A DNA stretch of 20,304 nt from NCBI GenBank assembly GCA_036639635.1, contig JAVWIF010000029.1, forward strand, positions 1-20,304, read 5' to 3'. The position numbers were made by a program, and so were the translations under genes. This document shows, one piece after another, positions 1-7,494 of the stretch (positions are counted from its first letter, which is position 1; every line of letters starts with the position of its first letter). Under the pieces are notes generated by a model. The model did no database searches. It had not been told where the DNA came from and saw only the letters and a list, made by a program, of their open reading frames with translations. The stretch comes from JAVWIF01 sp036639635 (GTDB lineage Bacteria; Bacillota_I; Bacilli_A; Erysipelotrichales; Erysipelotrichaceae).

Positions 1-75
1 CAACTATATAAAATACAATTCCTGCAAATAATTATGAATTAAAGCCTTTATTAACAGAAAATTAACATTTAAAGG

Positions 76-103
76 TTGGTTTTTTATCCTTTTCTAGTAT
101 AAT
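76..103 (+). promoter_or_regulatory. Probable promoter of the DUF368/PopT gene
   Basis: A perfect -10 box TATAAT lies at 98-103. A weak -35 candidate, TTGGTT, lies at 76-81 with a 16-nt spacer. The start codon follows 29 nt after the -10, preceded by a purine-rich AAAGGTAGG at 117-125 that can serve as ribosome binding site. The -10 is convincing; the -35 matches only the TTG. Confidence 0.55.
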
Positions 104-132
104 AGATAAGAATACGAAAGGTAGGTTACTTC

Positions 133-1011
133 ATGTTTATATTAAACTTTATACGCGGGTTCGCGATGGCCTTAGCAGATAGTGTTCCTGGTGTTTCAGG
201 AGGAACTGTTGCATTCTTGTTAGGCTTTTATGATAAATTCATTGGTTCTTTGGATGATTTAGTTTCAGGAAATATGCAAGCAAAGAAAGAGGCACTCATC
301 TTCTTACTTAAATTAATGAGTGGTTGGATCGTTGGTTTCTTAATGGCTGTATCTATTTTAGCAAGTATTTTTGATTCTCAAATCTATGCAATTAGTTCAT
401 TATTCTTAGGTTTTATTATCTTTGCTATTCCCATTGTTATTAAAGAAGAAAAAGAATGTATGCAAATTAAAGCTGCTACTGTTTTATCTTTTATTGGTGG
501 GGTTGCATTGGTTGCTTGTATTACTTATTTTAATCCTATTTCAGGACAAGGAACAAGTGTTAACTTAGCACAATTAGACTTTGGTATTATTGCTTATGTA
601 TTTGTAGCTGCTATGATTGCGATAAGTGCGATGGTCTTACCAGGTATTTCTGGTTCAACTTTATTGTTAATATTTGGTTTATATGTTCCTATTATTTCTG
701 CAATTAAATCTTTAATGGGTTTTGATTTTTCTTATTTACCTATCTTAATAGTATTTGGATTAGGTATCATTGCAGGTATTGTAAGTGTTGTGCGTTTAAT
801 AAAAGTAGCATTAGAAAAATATCGCCCAGCGATGATTTTCTTAATCATTGGTATGATGGTTGGTTCCTTTTATGCCATTGTAATGGGTCCACAAACATTA
901 GAAGTTCCAAAGGCACCTTTAAGCTTTGAAACCTTCAGTATTCTTTGGTTCCTTATCGGTGGTGTAATTATCATGGGGCTTCAACAAATGAAAAAGATTA
1001 GCGAGAAATAA
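133..1011 (+). CDS. DUF368 family membrane protein, probable polyprenyl-phosphate transporter (PopT-like)
   Basis: This is a 292-aa polytopic membrane protein with about eight hydrophobic segments. Two related PG[VI]SG[GS]T motifs, DSVPGVSGGTV near residues 16-26 and VLPGISGSTLL near 168-178, mark the two inverted-repeat halves typical of the DUF368 family. Members named PopT have been shown to recycle undecaprenyl phosphate, the lipid carrier for cell-wall polymers, across the cytoplasmic membrane. That role is transferred here by family, not shown by the sequence. The gene stands alone with its own promoter and ends in a hairpin shared with the convergent plsC. The start is the first Met after an AAAGG-type ribosome binding site, and the length is normal for the family. 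Family assignment is firm; substrate is inferred. Confidence 0.88.
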   Translation: MFILNFIRGFAMALADSVPGVSGGTVAFLLGFYDKFIGSLDDLVSGNMQAKKEALIFLLKLMSGWIVGFLMAVSILASIFDSQIYAISSLFLGFIIFAIPIVIKEEKECMQIKAATVLSFIGGVALVACITYFNPISGQGTSVNLAQLDFGIIAYVFVAAMIAISAMVLPGISGSTLLLIFGLYVPIISAIKSLMGFDFSYLPILIVFGLGIIAGIVSVVRLIKVALEKYRPAMIFLIIGMMVGSFYAIVMGPQTLEVPKAPLSFETFSILWFLIGGVIIMGLQQMKKISEK

Positions 1012-1020
1012 AAAAAATAT

Positions 1021-1055
1021 AGCTAGTTATCAATTGTCGATAACTAGCTTTTTTT
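1021..1055 (+). terminator. Bidirectional terminator between popT-like gene and plsC
   Basis: An 11-bp perfect stem (1021-1031 with 1039-1049) closes a 7-nt loop and is followed by seven T on the plus strand. On the minus strand the same stem is followed by an AT-rich stretch with a seven-T run, so it can end both converging transcripts. The plsC stop codon (1044-1046) lies inside the 3' arm, and the plus-strand T run supplies two AAA lysine codons of plsC. Confidence 0.85.
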
Positions 1056-1730
1056 GTCTATTTCTTGTTGCATTGTTTGTTGTAGTTGTACTATTAATTC
1101 CTCAGCATTTAAGGATTTATAACTTTCATATGCGATTGGTTTTAAAAGTTTCATTTGGAATGTTCCTTGTTTCATCATTACTTTTTTATAATCATAGGAG
1201 TTCACTAATACCATTGGAACAATCGTTGCTTTTGCCATGTATGCGGGTTGAATAGAACCTGCTTGCATGGTATTCATAGCCACGCCTTTAGAGCGTGTTC
1301 CTTCTGGATAGATTAATAGATTATCTTTTTTCTTTAAGCGCCGTGCGCTTTCTCTTAACATATGAATACTACTACTTCGATCTTCACGATCAAAGAAAAT
1401 AACTTCTAAGGTTTTTGAAACACTCCCTATATAAGGCATGTTTTCATTCTCTATTTTTGATATAAATGTATAAGGTGTTTGAATACTTGCTATTTGAATC
1501 AGCATATCAAACTCACTTTGATGATTACTAATAAAAAGAATTGGACAATCTGTTGGTAGCTCTTCTGCTTGGCTCGTTTCTAGAGTAACACGAAACACGC
1601 GTAAGAGTTTTTTAGCATACTTAGCAATAAGCGCATATCGAACTTCAAATGTTTGTGAGCGTACTCTAAGAACTGCTATAAACGAGCTTGGAATAAACCA
1701 TAAGAAATAAAAGCAGCGTAATATAAACAT
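1044..1730 (-). CDS. plsC: 1-acyl-sn-glycerol-3-phosphate acyltransferase (PlsC)
   Basis: This 228-aa enzyme transfers a second acyl chain to lysophosphatidic acid, making phosphatidic acid at the inner face of the membrane. The catalytic HX4D motif is seen as NHQSEFD (His70, Asp75). The glycerol-phosphate binding motif is YPEGTRSKG (141-149). A hydrophobic N-terminal segment (about 3-22) can anchor it to the membrane. The length is typical. It is the last gene of the fatty-acid cluster, 5 nt after acpS, with an AAGGAC ribosome binding site. This position couples the acyl-ACP supply to phospholipid synthesis. The last codons run into the shared terminator hairpin. Other PLSC-domain acyltransferases are possible in principle, but motif and context favour PlsC. 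Confidence 0.9.
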   Translation of the reverse strand: MFILRCFYFLWFIPSSFIAVLRVRSQTFEVRYALIAKYAKKLLRVFRVTLETSQAEELPTDCPILFISNHQSEFDMLIQIASIQTPYTFISKIENENMPYIGSVSKTLEVIFFDREDRSSSIHMLRESARRLKKKDNLLIYPEGTRSKGVAMNTMQAGSIQPAYMAKATIVPMVLVNSYDYKKVMMKQGTFQMKLLKPIAYESYKSLNAEELIVQLQQTMQQEIDKKS

Positions 1731-1735
1731 CTTCT

Positions 1736-2074
1736 TTAGTCCTTACTAGCTAACGCATAAGCAATCGCATAGGTGTTTTCATGTGCGATGGATATTTCAA
1801 CATGACAGGCAAGTATTGTACAAACAGGTGCACCACTTGCATCACTTAAAATTTCAATGTCTTTTAACTCCATCTTTATCTCTTTATGAATTGCTTTATA
1901 TATAGCCTCTTTTGCAGCAAATCTACCAGCTACAAATTCAATACGACGTTTGCCTTTTAGAGCATCAAAAAGCATTCTTTCCTTTGGTGTTAAAATATTT
2001 AGAAAACTATCTTTTCTTAGTGCTGCCTCAATTCGTGCAATCTCAACTATATCGCAGCCTATTCCTATCATCAT
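1736..2074 (-). CDS. acpS: Holo-[acyl-carrier-protein] synthase (AcpS)
   Basis: This 112-aa enzyme moves the 4'-phosphopantetheine arm from coenzyme A to the serine of acyl carrier protein. The N-terminal GIGCDIVEI motif (Asp8) and the RFAAKEAIYKA motif (Glu56) form the Mg-binding site of AcpS. The length is standard for this trimeric family. Two Met codons are in tandem; the first sits 8 nt from a GGAG ribosome binding site and was chosen. It follows fabZ after a 60-nt gap, the largest gap in the lower half of the cluster. A TATGAT sequence in that gap might be a weak internal promoter, but no good -35 accompanies it. Its substrate AcpP is encoded at the other end of the cluster. Confidence 0.94.
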   Translation of the reverse strand: MMIGIGCDIVEIARIEAALRKDSFLNILTPKERMLFDALKGKRRIEFVAGRFAAKEAIYKAIHKEIKMELKDIEILSDASGAPVCTILACHVEISIAHENTYAIAYALASKD

Positions 2075-2134
2075 ACTTGTATCTCCTGTCTTTGTTCCTC
2101 TTTATCATACCTTATTTTACTTATTTTTACTATC

Positions 2135-2563
2135 TTAGGCTTCATCTAGTGCAAACATTAATTCTGCACTTACTGCAACTTCATTTTCAACTCGTGCAAT
2201 TGCATTCACAAAAACAATACCCATTCGCTCATTTGTTATAACGCATTCTAAGCTTAGTACATCACCAGGCACTACAATACGTTTAAAACGTGCTTTATTA
2301 ATACCAGCAAATAAACCAATCTTCCCTTTGTTTTCTTCTTTTGATAGTAACATGACTGCTACACTCTGTGCGAGAGATTCTAACATCAATACTCCTGGCA
2401 TAATCTGTTTTTGGGGAAAATGTCCTAGAAATTGCATTTCATTTGCACTGATACATTTTGTTCCAATTACTTTATTACCTTCGATTGATTCAATTCGATC
2501 TACCAATAAGAAAGGATAGCGATGAGGTATGATTTTTTGAATTTCATTACTATTATATAACAT
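2135..2563 (-). CDS. fabZ: 3-hydroxyacyl-[acyl-carrier-protein] dehydratase FabZ
   Basis: This 142-aa hot-dog-fold enzyme dehydrates 3-hydroxyacyl-ACP to trans-2-enoyl-ACP in each elongation cycle. The N-terminal HRYPFLLVDRI motif (14-24) is classic. The catalytic His48 in GHFP and Glu62 in PGVLMLESLAQ are both present. A good GGGAGG ribosome binding site lies over the end of fabF, only 3 nt upstream. No FabA or FabN paralogue is present in the window. FabA-type isomerase activity cannot be excluded from sequence alone, but the short length and His/Glu pair fit ordinary FabZ. Confidence 0.95.
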   Translation of the reverse strand: MLYNSNEIQKIIPHRYPFLLVDRIESIEGNKVIGTKCISANEMQFLGHFPQKQIMPGVLMLESLAQSVAVMLLSKEENKGKIGLFAGINKARFKRIVVPGDVLSLECVITNERMGIVFVNAIARVENEVAVSAELMFALDEA

Positions 2564-2566
2564 GAT

Positions 2567-3805
2567 TTATTCCTCCCATTTCTGAATAATCAAGGATGCA
2601 TTATGTCCACCAAATCCTAATGAATTTGACATTGCTTTTTTAATATTAGCTTGTATTCCTTCATTGACTACTAAGTTTAAATCGCATGCTTCATCACGTA
2701 CTTGATAATGAATGGTAGCAGGTACAAAGCTTTCTTTTAGTGCTAAAGTAGATAGAATAGCTTCTAATGCTCCACTTGCACCTAGTAAGTGCCCACTCAT
2801 CGATTTTGTGGAAGAAACATATGGTTTATAAGCATCTTCTTGAAACGCTACTTTAATCGCCTTTGTTTCGCTTGCATCATTTAACGGTGTACTAGTTCCA
2901 TGTGCATTAATATAATCGATATCACTTGTTTTACAATTGGCATCAAGCATTGCTTGTTTCATTGCTTTAGCAGCACTAGATCCATCTTCTAAAGGTGATG
3001 TGATATGATGGGCATCACATGTACTTCCATATCCGATAACTTCTCCATAAATCTTAGCATTTCTAGCAAGGGCATGTTCTAGTTCTTCTAATATTAAAAC
3101 CCCTGCGCCTTCTCCCATAACAAAACCTTTACGTTGCGCATCAAAAGGAATGGAAGCACGCTTTGCGTCACTACCTTCATGAAGTGCACGCATGGAAGCA
3201 AAACCTGCAATTGAAGTAGGTGTAATTGCTGCCTCACTTCCTCCAGTTGCTATTACATCTTCATATCCATCACGAATTCGATGGAACGCTTCACCAATTG
3301 CATTACTAGAAGCAGCACATGCACTCACTACACAGCTTACATTACCATGTGCTTGTAAATCAATGGCTACACTTCCAGGCGCTAAATTGGCCAATGCCAT
3401 GGGAATAAAATAAGGAGACACACGACTAGGTCCACGCTCATTTAGTGTTGTATTCGCTGTTTCAATACTTTCTACTCCACCAATACCTGAACCCATTAGA
3501 ACACCAAAGCGTTCATGATCAAATTCTGTATTGGCTAGTCCACTATCTTCATATGCTTGTTTTGCGGCAATACGTGCAAATTGCGTAAAGCGATCATTAA
3601 ATTTTAAATCACGTTTACTAAAGTATTGCTCCATATCTAGATTTTTTACTTCTGCCGCTAACTTTGCACGATATTCACTTGCATCAAAGTGCGTAATTTC
3701 AGCAATTCCACAAACATTGTTTTGTACGTTTTGCCATACTTCATCAATTGTATTTCCAATAGGTGATACAACACCCATTCCACTGATTACAACTCTTCTT
3801 TTCAT
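2567..3805 (-). CDS. fabF: 3-oxoacyl-[acyl-carrier-protein] synthase II (FabF)
   Basis: This 412-aa condensing enzyme elongates acyl-ACP with malonyl-ACP. The Cys-His-His triad is seen: Cys163 in VVSACAASSNAIG, His302 in NAHGTSTPLND and His339 in KSMSGHLLGASG. The conserved Lys334 is also present. Length and the GMGVVSPIGN N-terminus match FabF. The start codon abuts the fabG stop with no strong Shine-Dalgarno sequence (only a GGGATGG stretch at poor spacing), so translational coupling to fabG is likely. The order fabD-fabG-fabF is the usual Gram-positive block. A single KAS II serves both saturated and any unsaturated chains here, because no FabB is visible. Confidence 0.95.
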   Translation of the reverse strand: MKRRVVISGMGVVSPIGNTIDEVWQNVQNNVCGIAEITHFDASEYRAKLAAEVKNLDMEQYFSKRDLKFNDRFTQFARIAAKQAYEDSGLANTEFDHERFGVLMGSGIGGVESIETANTTLNERGPSRVSPYFIPMALANLAPGSVAIDLQAHGNVSCVVSACAASSNAIGEAFHRIRDGYEDVIATGGSEAAITPTSIAGFASMRALHEGSDAKRASIPFDAQRKGFVMGEGAGVLILEELEHALARNAKIYGEVIGYGSTCDAHHITSPLEDGSSAAKAMKQAMLDANCKTSDIDYINAHGTSTPLNDASETKAIKVAFQEDAYKPYVSSTKSMSGHLLGASGALEAILSTLALKESFVPATIHYQVRDEACDLNLVVNEGIQANIKKAMSNSLGFGGHNASLIIQKWEE

Positions 3806-4537
3806 TTACATTACCATCCCGCCGTCAACACTTAGTACTTGGCCTGTCATATAGTTACTTTCTTCACTACATAAAAATTTAACAACATTTGCTACATCTT
3901 GTACGCTTCCAAAACGTTTCATTGGAATGCTTGAAAGTGCCGTTGTTTTCACATCTTCACTTAATTTTTGCGTCATTTCGCTATCGATAAAGCCTGGTGC
4001 TATAGCATTCACGCAAATTCCTCTAGGTGCTAACTCTTTTGCTACTGCTTTACTCATGGCGATGATACCACCTTTACTTGCAGCATAATTCGCTTGTCCA
4101 ATATTTCCAGTGATACCAACAACACTTGCCATATTTATAATTTTACCGCTGCGTTGTTTCATCATGATTCTTGCTACATGACGAATACAGTTATAACTTC
4201 CTTTTAAATTAATAGAAATAACATCATCAAACTCCGCTTCACTCATACGTAACAATAAGTTATCTTTGGTAATTCCCGCATTGTTTACAACAACATCAAT
4301 GTGTCCATATTTTTTATGAATTTCTTCCATCATGACTTTTACATCATCACTATTCGCTACATTGCAACAAAACTTGGAATGATTTCCATTGGGATTACAT
4401 TTTGCCAATACACCTTGCGCACTCGCTTCATTATTTGCATAATTAATGACAACATCATATTCATGAGATAACGTTATGGCAATGGCTTCTCCAATACCTC
4501 GTGAGGCTCCAGAGATAAATGCTACTTTTCTTTCCAT
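3806..4537 (-). CDS. fabG: 3-oxoacyl-[acyl-carrier-protein] reductase (FabG)
   Basis: This 243-aa short-chain dehydrogenase reduces 3-oxoacyl-ACP with NADPH. The Rossmann glycine motif GASRGIG is at 10-16 and NNAG at 85-88. The catalytic Ser138, Tyr151 and Lys155 are all in place (YAASKGG). The C-terminal PGFIDSEMT and the TGQVLSVDGG ending are typical of FabG. The gene starts one base after the fabD stop, with its AAAGGA ribosome binding site inside the end of fabD. It then abuts fabF. Many SDR proteins share this fold, but the position between fabD and fabF makes FabG secure. Confidence 0.95.
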   Translation of the reverse strand: MERKVAFISGASRGIGEAIAITLSHEYDVVINYANNEASAQGVLAKCNPNGNHSKFCCNVANSDDVKVMMEEIHKKYGHIDVVVNNAGITKDNLLLRMSEAEFDDVISINLKGSYNCIRHVARIMMKQRSGKIINMASVVGITGNIGQANYAASKGGIIAMSKAVAKELAPRGICVNAIAPGFIDSEMTQKLSEDVKTTALSSIPMKRFGSVQDVANVVKFLCSEESNYMTGQVLSVDGGMVM

Positions 4538-4538
4538 A

Positions 4539-5468
4539 TTAGTTTCCTTTCAACTTGTTGAGTGTTTCATCTAAACTTGCCTGATCTTCAACATGTAATA
4601 TTTTAACATCCATTCCTTTGGTACATTTTTTAACAAATCCACTAATTGTACTGCCAGGTCCTACTTCAATAAATGTATCCACACCATCCTTTAACATATT
4701 GCTAATGGTTTGTTCAAAATACACACTACTAGCTATTTGTTTACTTAAGATGGAAAGATAGGAATCGTTTAATATCGTTCCGCTTATATTGTGATAAACA
4801 GGTATCTTTGAAGGTTTTAAATCATAATTGGTAAGTACTTCACGTAAGTGATGACTTGCTTCTTTTAATAAAGAGGAATGAAATGCTCCACTTGTTTGTA
4901 AAGGCATTACTTTACGTGCTCCTTTTTCTAAACATTTTTGGGAACAAGCCTTTAATGCTTCGTTTTCTCCTGTAATTACAATTTGACCAGGACAATTATA
5001 GTTGGCTATTTCACAAATTCCAATCGCACTCACTTCGTTACATGCGTCTTTTATACTTCTCTCATCTAGCATTAATACAGCTGCCATGGAAGTCGTTCCT
5101 AAAGGTAGTGCATCGGCCATAATCTTTCCTCTAGCGCGAACAATATTTGCCCCATCATTCACACTGCATACTTCACCATAAGACAACGCACTATATTCAC
5201 CTAAACTTAAACCCGCACTTACATTCGCATAAATACCACATTCATTTAATACGCGTGCACATGCAACACTTGTGACAAAGATACATGCTTGTGCATATTG
5301 CGTATCATTCAATGTTTCAGTTGGTCCTTCAAAACAAAGTTTCTTTAAATCAAAGTCAACATGTACACTATCAAATATTTCTTTGGCACATGGATAATTT
5401 TCATATAATTCTTTCCCCATCCCAGGATATTGTGCACCCTGACCAGAAAATAAAAAGGCTATTTTCAT
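4539..5468 (-). CDS. fabD: Malonyl-CoA:acyl-carrier-protein transacylase (FabD)
   Basis: This 309-aa enzyme loads malonyl groups from malonyl-CoA onto AcpP. The N-terminal FLFSGQGAQYPGMG motif, the nucleophile Ser88 in AGLSLGEYSAL and His197 in GAFHSSLL are present. The usual GHSLG elbow reads GLSLG, a substitution I recall from streptococcal-type FabD as well. The VGPGSTISGF ending is the conserved C-terminal element. It is preceded by AGGAGA and starts 9 nt after the FabX-like gene. The length is ordinary. Confidence 0.95.
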   Translation of the reverse strand: MKIAFLFSGQGAQYPGMGKELYENYPCAKEIFDSVHVDFDLKKLCFEGPTETLNDTQYAQACIFVTSVACARVLNECGIYANVSAGLSLGEYSALSYGEVCSVNDGANIVRARGKIMADALPLGTTSMAAVLMLDERSIKDACNEVSAIGICEIANYNCPGQIVITGENEALKACSQKCLEKGARKVMPLQTSGAFHSSLLKEASHHLREVLTNYDLKPSKIPVYHNISGTILNDSYLSILSKQIASSVYFEQTISNMLKDGVDTFIEVGPGSTISGFVKKCTKGMDVKILHVEDQASLDETLNKLKGN

Positions 5469-5477
5469 ATCTTTCTC

Positions 5478-6542
5478 CTATTTCGTTGGATTCATTAATT
5501 CTTGAATTAAATCATGAACACTCATCATTTTATCTACTCGATAGGCATTACTACCTGCAAATACCAATCCATTTTCAACATCACCTTGTACTGATTTTAT
5601 CAGTGCTTCACTAATACAATAAGGGGTCGTAGATGGCGTACACGGTTTCATACATGCAATACAATGCGTGGAAGGTATGCGTGTCTCTTGTGTTTTTAAG
5701 ATAAAATCAGTAACAATTGCTCTACCTGGAAAGCCTGTTGGACTTTTAACAAGTTGCACACTTTCCTTTTTCGCTTCGATAATTTTTTGTTTAAAGGCAT
5801 CACTTGCATCACATTCATACGTTGCGATAAAGCGTGTTCCTATTTGAACTCCACTCGCTCCTTTGCTTTGATACTTCACGATATCTTGTGCACTATATAT
5901 TCCACCAGCAACAAATATTGGAATCTTTTTTTGATATAAATCTTCGTATACTTTTACTTCTGGTAATACTTCACTTAATATTTCTTCTAAACTCTGGACG
6001 TTTCCATTCATTAAATCTTCTTTTTTAAAGCCTAAGTGACCACCGGCTTCACTTGATTCAATAACTAGAAAATCAGCGCAACGATGATAATGGCGATCCC
6101 AACTTTTTAGAATTAAACGTGCCGCTTTTGCACTTGATACAATAGGTGCTAATAGAACATGTTCACTCCCTTCTATAGAAGGTAAATTCATAGGTAATCC
6201 AGCACCTGATATAATCGCATCTACACCACTTTCAATCGCTGCTTTAACATAGGTTTCATAATTATTTCCAGCGACCATTGCATTGACTCCACAAATTCCT
6301 TTGCCTTGTGATATGGCTTTCGCTTTTTGTATTTCTTCTTTTAGAGCTTCACAATTACAAGCAATACTATTTTGCCAAAAGTTTGGCTTTGCATACCCTG
6401 GATTTGCTGCAGAAATGACACCCATACCGCCTTCTAACATGACTGCTCCAGCGAGTTTTGATAAGGATACTCCAACGCCCATACCCCCTTGAATAATTGG
6501 AATATCCATTGTTTTACTTCCTAATTGGATGCTATTTTTCAT
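5478..6542 (-). CDS. FabX-like flavoprotein (NMO/FabK superfamily with C-terminal cysteine cluster), putative unsaturated fatty-acid branch enzyme
   Basis: This is a 354-aa FMN TIM-barrel protein, clearly distinct from the adjacent FabK. Seen: N-terminal PIIQGGMGVGVS (15-26), ISGAGLP (111-117), the catalytic-type His169 in EAGGHLGF, the phosphate-binding VAGGI and GVQIGTRF segments, and a cysteine group (Cys294, 297, 301, 309, spacing C-x2-C-x3-C-x7-C). A GSNAYRVDK (330-338) and SVHDLIQEL C-terminus follows. From memory, Helicobacter pylori FabX shares this layout: same length class, a [4Fe-4S] cluster, and the NGYRVDK...SVHELIKEL ending. FabX is a decanoyl-ACP dehydrogenase/isomerase that starts unsaturated chains. 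Database names would often be nitronate monooxygenase or 2-nitropropane dioxygenase. The gene overlaps fabK by 11 nt and precedes fabD, so an acyl-ACP substrate is likely. The fold is certain; the FabX reaction is inference. Confidence 0.72.
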   Translation of the reverse strand: MKNSIQLGSKTMDIPIIQGGMGVGVSLSKLAGAVMLEGGMGVISAANPGYAKPNFWQNSIACNCEALKEEIQKAKAISQGKGICGVNAMVAGNNYETYVKAAIESGVDAIISGAGLPMNLPSIEGSEHVLLAPIVSSAKAARLILKSWDRHYHRCADFLVIESSEAGGHLGFKKEDLMNGNVQSLEEILSEVLPEVKVYEDLYQKKIPIFVAGGIYSAQDIVKYQSKGASGVQIGTRFIATYECDASDAFKQKIIEAKKESVQLVKSPTGFPGRAIVTDFILKTQETRIPSTHCIACMKPCTPSTTPYCISEALIKSVQGDVENGLVFAGSNAYRVDKMMSVHDLIQELMNPTK

Positions 6543-7485
6543 TGGTTAACCCTTGTACTTTTATTATTAAATTTTGTATTTCTTCCTTACTTTCCTTTAT
6601 CATATTTTCTAAAATAGAAGATAACGGTAGTATTTCATTGCACATTCCCGCAACTTGTCCCATCATTAAAGAACCATGACGAACATCACCTTCAAATACC
6701 GCTTTACGTAAGCCTCCGAGTGTTAATTTTTCTAATTCTTCTCTAGGTGCATTACTTTGTTCTAGCTTCATATATTGGATAGACATTTGATTTTTAAGAA
6801 TGCGTACGGGCGCTCCTGCACTTCTTCCTGTTACCACACTATCCATATCTTTCGCACGTAACACCGCTTTTTTATAGTTTTCATGGATTGGACACTCTTC
6901 ACTTACTAATAAACAAGTTCCTATTTGTACGCCAATAGCGCCTAGACTGAGTGCTGCATTTAATTGTTTTCCACTCGCAATTCCACCAGCTGCTATCACA
7001 GGTATTGATAGTGCGCTCACAACTTGAGGTACAAGTGACATGGTTGTACTTTCTCCAACGTGTCCACCACTTTCTCCTCCTTCAGCAATGATGCCATCAA
7101 CACCAGCGTGTTCCAAACGTCTTGCTAAAGCAACACTTGCTACTACTGGAAATATTTTACATCCACTTGCCTTTAATGCACTAATATATGGACCTGGATT
7201 TCCTGCACCAGTCGTAACGACTGCTACTTTTTCTTCCACAATAACATCCATAATTGCACTCGCATGTGGATTCATTAACATTACATTCACACCAAAAGGG
7301 TTCTTGGTTAATGTTTTAGCAAGTCTGATAGCATCTCTTGTCGCTACTTCATCCATAGCTCCTGTCGCAATAATACCAAGAGCACCACTATTTGATACAC
7401 ATGCTGCAAATTCAGGTGTTGCTATATTTGCCATAGCCCCTTGAAATATGGGGTATTTAATTCCTAATAGTTCATTGATTAACAT
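6532..7485 (-). CDS. fabK: Enoyl-[acyl-carrier-protein] reductase II (FabK)
   Basis: This 317-aa FMN-dependent enoyl-ACP reductase carries out the last, saturating step of each elongation cycle. The family landmarks are seen: N-terminal YPIFQGAMANIATPEF, TTGAGNP (91-97), the catalytic His142 in GGESGGHVGE, and IPVIAAGGI followed by GVQIGT for FMN phosphate binding. Length and the KYPIFQGAMA start match streptococcal-type FabK better than generic nitronate monooxygenases. It follows fabH with an AGGAGA ribosome binding site 9 nt downstream of the fabH stop, and its last codons overlap the FabX-like gene. No FabI or FabL is visible, so this is probably the main enoyl reductase. Confidence 0.92.
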   Translation of the reverse strand: MLINELLGIKYPIFQGAMANIATPEFAACVSNSGALGIIATGAMDEVATRDAIRLAKTLTKNPFGVNVMLMNPHASAIMDVIVEEKVAVVTTGAGNPGPYISALKASGCKIFPVVASVALARRLEHAGVDGIIAEGGESGGHVGESTTMSLVPQVVSALSIPVIAAGGIASGKQLNAALSLGAIGVQIGTCLLVSEECPIHENYKKAVLRAKDMDSVVTGRSAGAPVRILKNQMSIQYMKLEQSNAPREELEKLTLGGLRKAVFEGDVRHGSLMMGQVAGMCNEILPLSSILENMIKESKEEIQNLIIKVQGLTNEK

Positions 7486-7494
7486 ATAGTCTCC

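Noticed and set aside
1034..1255. 73-codon hydrophobic open frame on the plus strand
   Set aside because: It begins inside the terminator hairpin and is antisense to plsC; there is no ribosome binding site.
5478..6542. Plain nitronate monooxygenase as the name for the second FabK-like protein
   Set aside because: The fab operon position, the cysteine group and the C-terminal motifs fit a FabX-like protein better; kept only as an alternative.
7040..7444. 134-codon open frame on the plus strand
   Set aside because: Antisense shadow of fabK; Pro- and Ala-rich composition mirrors the codons of the real gene.
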